From Promethearchaeota archaeon (GTDB lineage: Archaea; Asgardarchaeota; Lokiarchaeia; Sigynarchaeales; SOKP01), in the NCBI GenBank assembly GCA_030620005.1, contig JAUXAJ010000097.1:1-15693 (forward strand): a stretch of 15,693 bases of DNA. The letters run 5' to 3'. This document shows, in pieces, positions 15,199 to 15,693 of this stretch. Position numbers and translations under genes: made by a program. Position 1 is the first letter of the stretch. The number at the start of each line of letters is the position of its first letter. The notes beneath the pieces were generated by a model. It saw only the letters and a program-made list of their open reading frames with translations, searched no databases and had not been told where the DNA came from.

Positions 15199-15324
15199 TT
15201 TAAGTGGTTTTTAAGAGGTTTTAAGGGTTTTAAGTTAATAATAATAATGTTATTATTAACTCTTTTAATAATTTAGATTAATCGAAATTCTTCTCAAGGA
15301 GACAACCATTAGGATTTTAAGGGG
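15199..15324. repeat. Cluster of TTTTAAGGG-like repeats
   Basis: TTTAAGTGG (15199), TTTTTAAGAGG (15208), TTTTAAGGG (15219) and TTTTAAG (15228) follow each other with a period of 9 to 11 bases. A further TTTTAAGGGG is at 15315-15324 next to the stop of the right-edge gene. Helical spacing fits an array of protein sites, but slippage in low-complexity DNA would also explain it. Confidence 0.5.
15234..15260. terminator. 11-bp inverted repeat downstream of the right-edge gene
   Basis: GTTAATAATAA and TTATTATTAAC form a perfect 11-bp stem around a TAATG loop. It lies 66 bases after the stop of the leftward right-edge gene. It is pure A/T apart from the ends, so stability is low. It could be a transcript end or an operator in front of the zinc-domain fragment. 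Confidence 0.4.
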
Positions 15325-15325
15325 A

Positions 15326-15693
15326 TTAATCCTTCTTACCAACTTTTTTTTCTTCCCAATCTTCATATGAGGCTAATAATTTATCGATTTCATCGATAAT
15401 TGCTTGCTGATCGAAAGCAACTGATTTTGTACTTTTAAAATATTTTGCATATATTTCTTTATTATCAATCATCTTTTCTATGATGTTTATAATTAATTGG
15501 TCCACATCAATTTCGCATTCTTCAGCAATTTCTGCGACCTGTAAGCGAGGAAATCTTGTTCCTAAATCCAATATCGTTTTCTTTATTTTAACTTTTGCCA
15601 ACTCTTCTTTTTCTATCCTTTCCACTTTCAATCGCTCTTCTACTTTTTTTTGTTTCTCTAATCTTTTTCGTCTTTTTCTTTCTGCTTCTAATC
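15326..15693 (-). CDS. PCI-like winged-helix protein, 3' part only
   Basis: The frame is open from the window edge to TAA at 15328-15326, giving the last 121 residues of a longer protein. The first 40 residues visible are a highly charged helix (LEAERKRRKRLEKQKK). A winged helix follows: KTILDLGTRFPRLQVAEIAE, CEIDVDQLIINIIEKMIDN and KEIYAKYFKSTKSVAF, ending in EIDKLLASYEDWEEKK. This resembles the PCI winged helix found in proteasome-lid and eIF3-type subunits and recurs in Asgard proteins as a C-terminal module. TTG 15631 should not be taken as start, because the frame and the charged helix continue upstream. Its partner domain is outside the window, so the role cannot be stated. Confidence 0.75.
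   Translation of the reverse strand, partial: LEAERKRRKRLEKQKKVEERLKVERIEKEELAKVKIKKTILDLGTRFPRLQVAEIAEECEIDVDQLIINIIEKMIDNKEIYAKYFKSTKSVAFDQQAIIDEIDKLLASYEDWEEKKVGKKD

Overview
This window is AT-rich, tightly packed archaeal DNA, most likely from an Asgard archaeon of the Lokiarchaeia type. That assignment is inference. It rests on TATA-like promoter boxes, SDS22-type leucine-rich repeat (LRR) proteins built on an IKGLE unit, a winged-helix tail of the PCI-like kind with the motif YFKSTKSVAF, small zinc-binding proteins, and an SMC protein with Smc5-like ATPase motifs. No rRNA, tRNA, CRISPR array or transposase is visible.

Left part (about 300-6255, + strand): four genes that abut or overlap and look like one operon. 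They encode a degenerate AAA+ protein, an SMC ATPase with head, coiled coil and hinge, a short ScpA-like kleisin, and a tandem winged-helix (kite, ScpB-like) protein. Genes two to four make a complete SMC-kleisin-kite complex. The first gene keeps the AAA+ fold pattern, but its Walker A, Walker B and arginine-finger positions are all replaced, so it is best read as a pseudo-ATPase partner. The SMC head resembles eukaryotic Smc5 more than canonical Smc: it has the SLQE stretch after the signature motif and a PK in place of the usual switch histidine. This is the most interesting system in the window.

Middle (6400-7623, - strand): a DUF362-family protein with a C-terminal cysteine cluster, convergent with the SMC operon and divergent from the LRR genes across a 358-base promoter region.

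Right part (7982-14825, + strand): a tandem family of LRR genes with signs of birth and death. A 22-repeat LRR protein is followed 7 bases later by a second LRR gene that starts at TTG. That gene is cut by one in-frame TAG, after which the same frame continues through more LRRs, a conserved archaeal domain and about ten TPRs. Next come the tail of a dead LRR gene, an intact LRR gene, a 31-residue zinc-finger protein, and a second short LRR relic. N-terminal and C-terminal caps are shared by all copies.

Right edge (14822-15693, - strand): a zinc-binding domain fragment with no visible start, a cluster of short TTTTAAGG repeats with an 11-bp inverted repeat, and the 3' part of a gene with a charged helix and a PCI-like winged helix that runs off the window.
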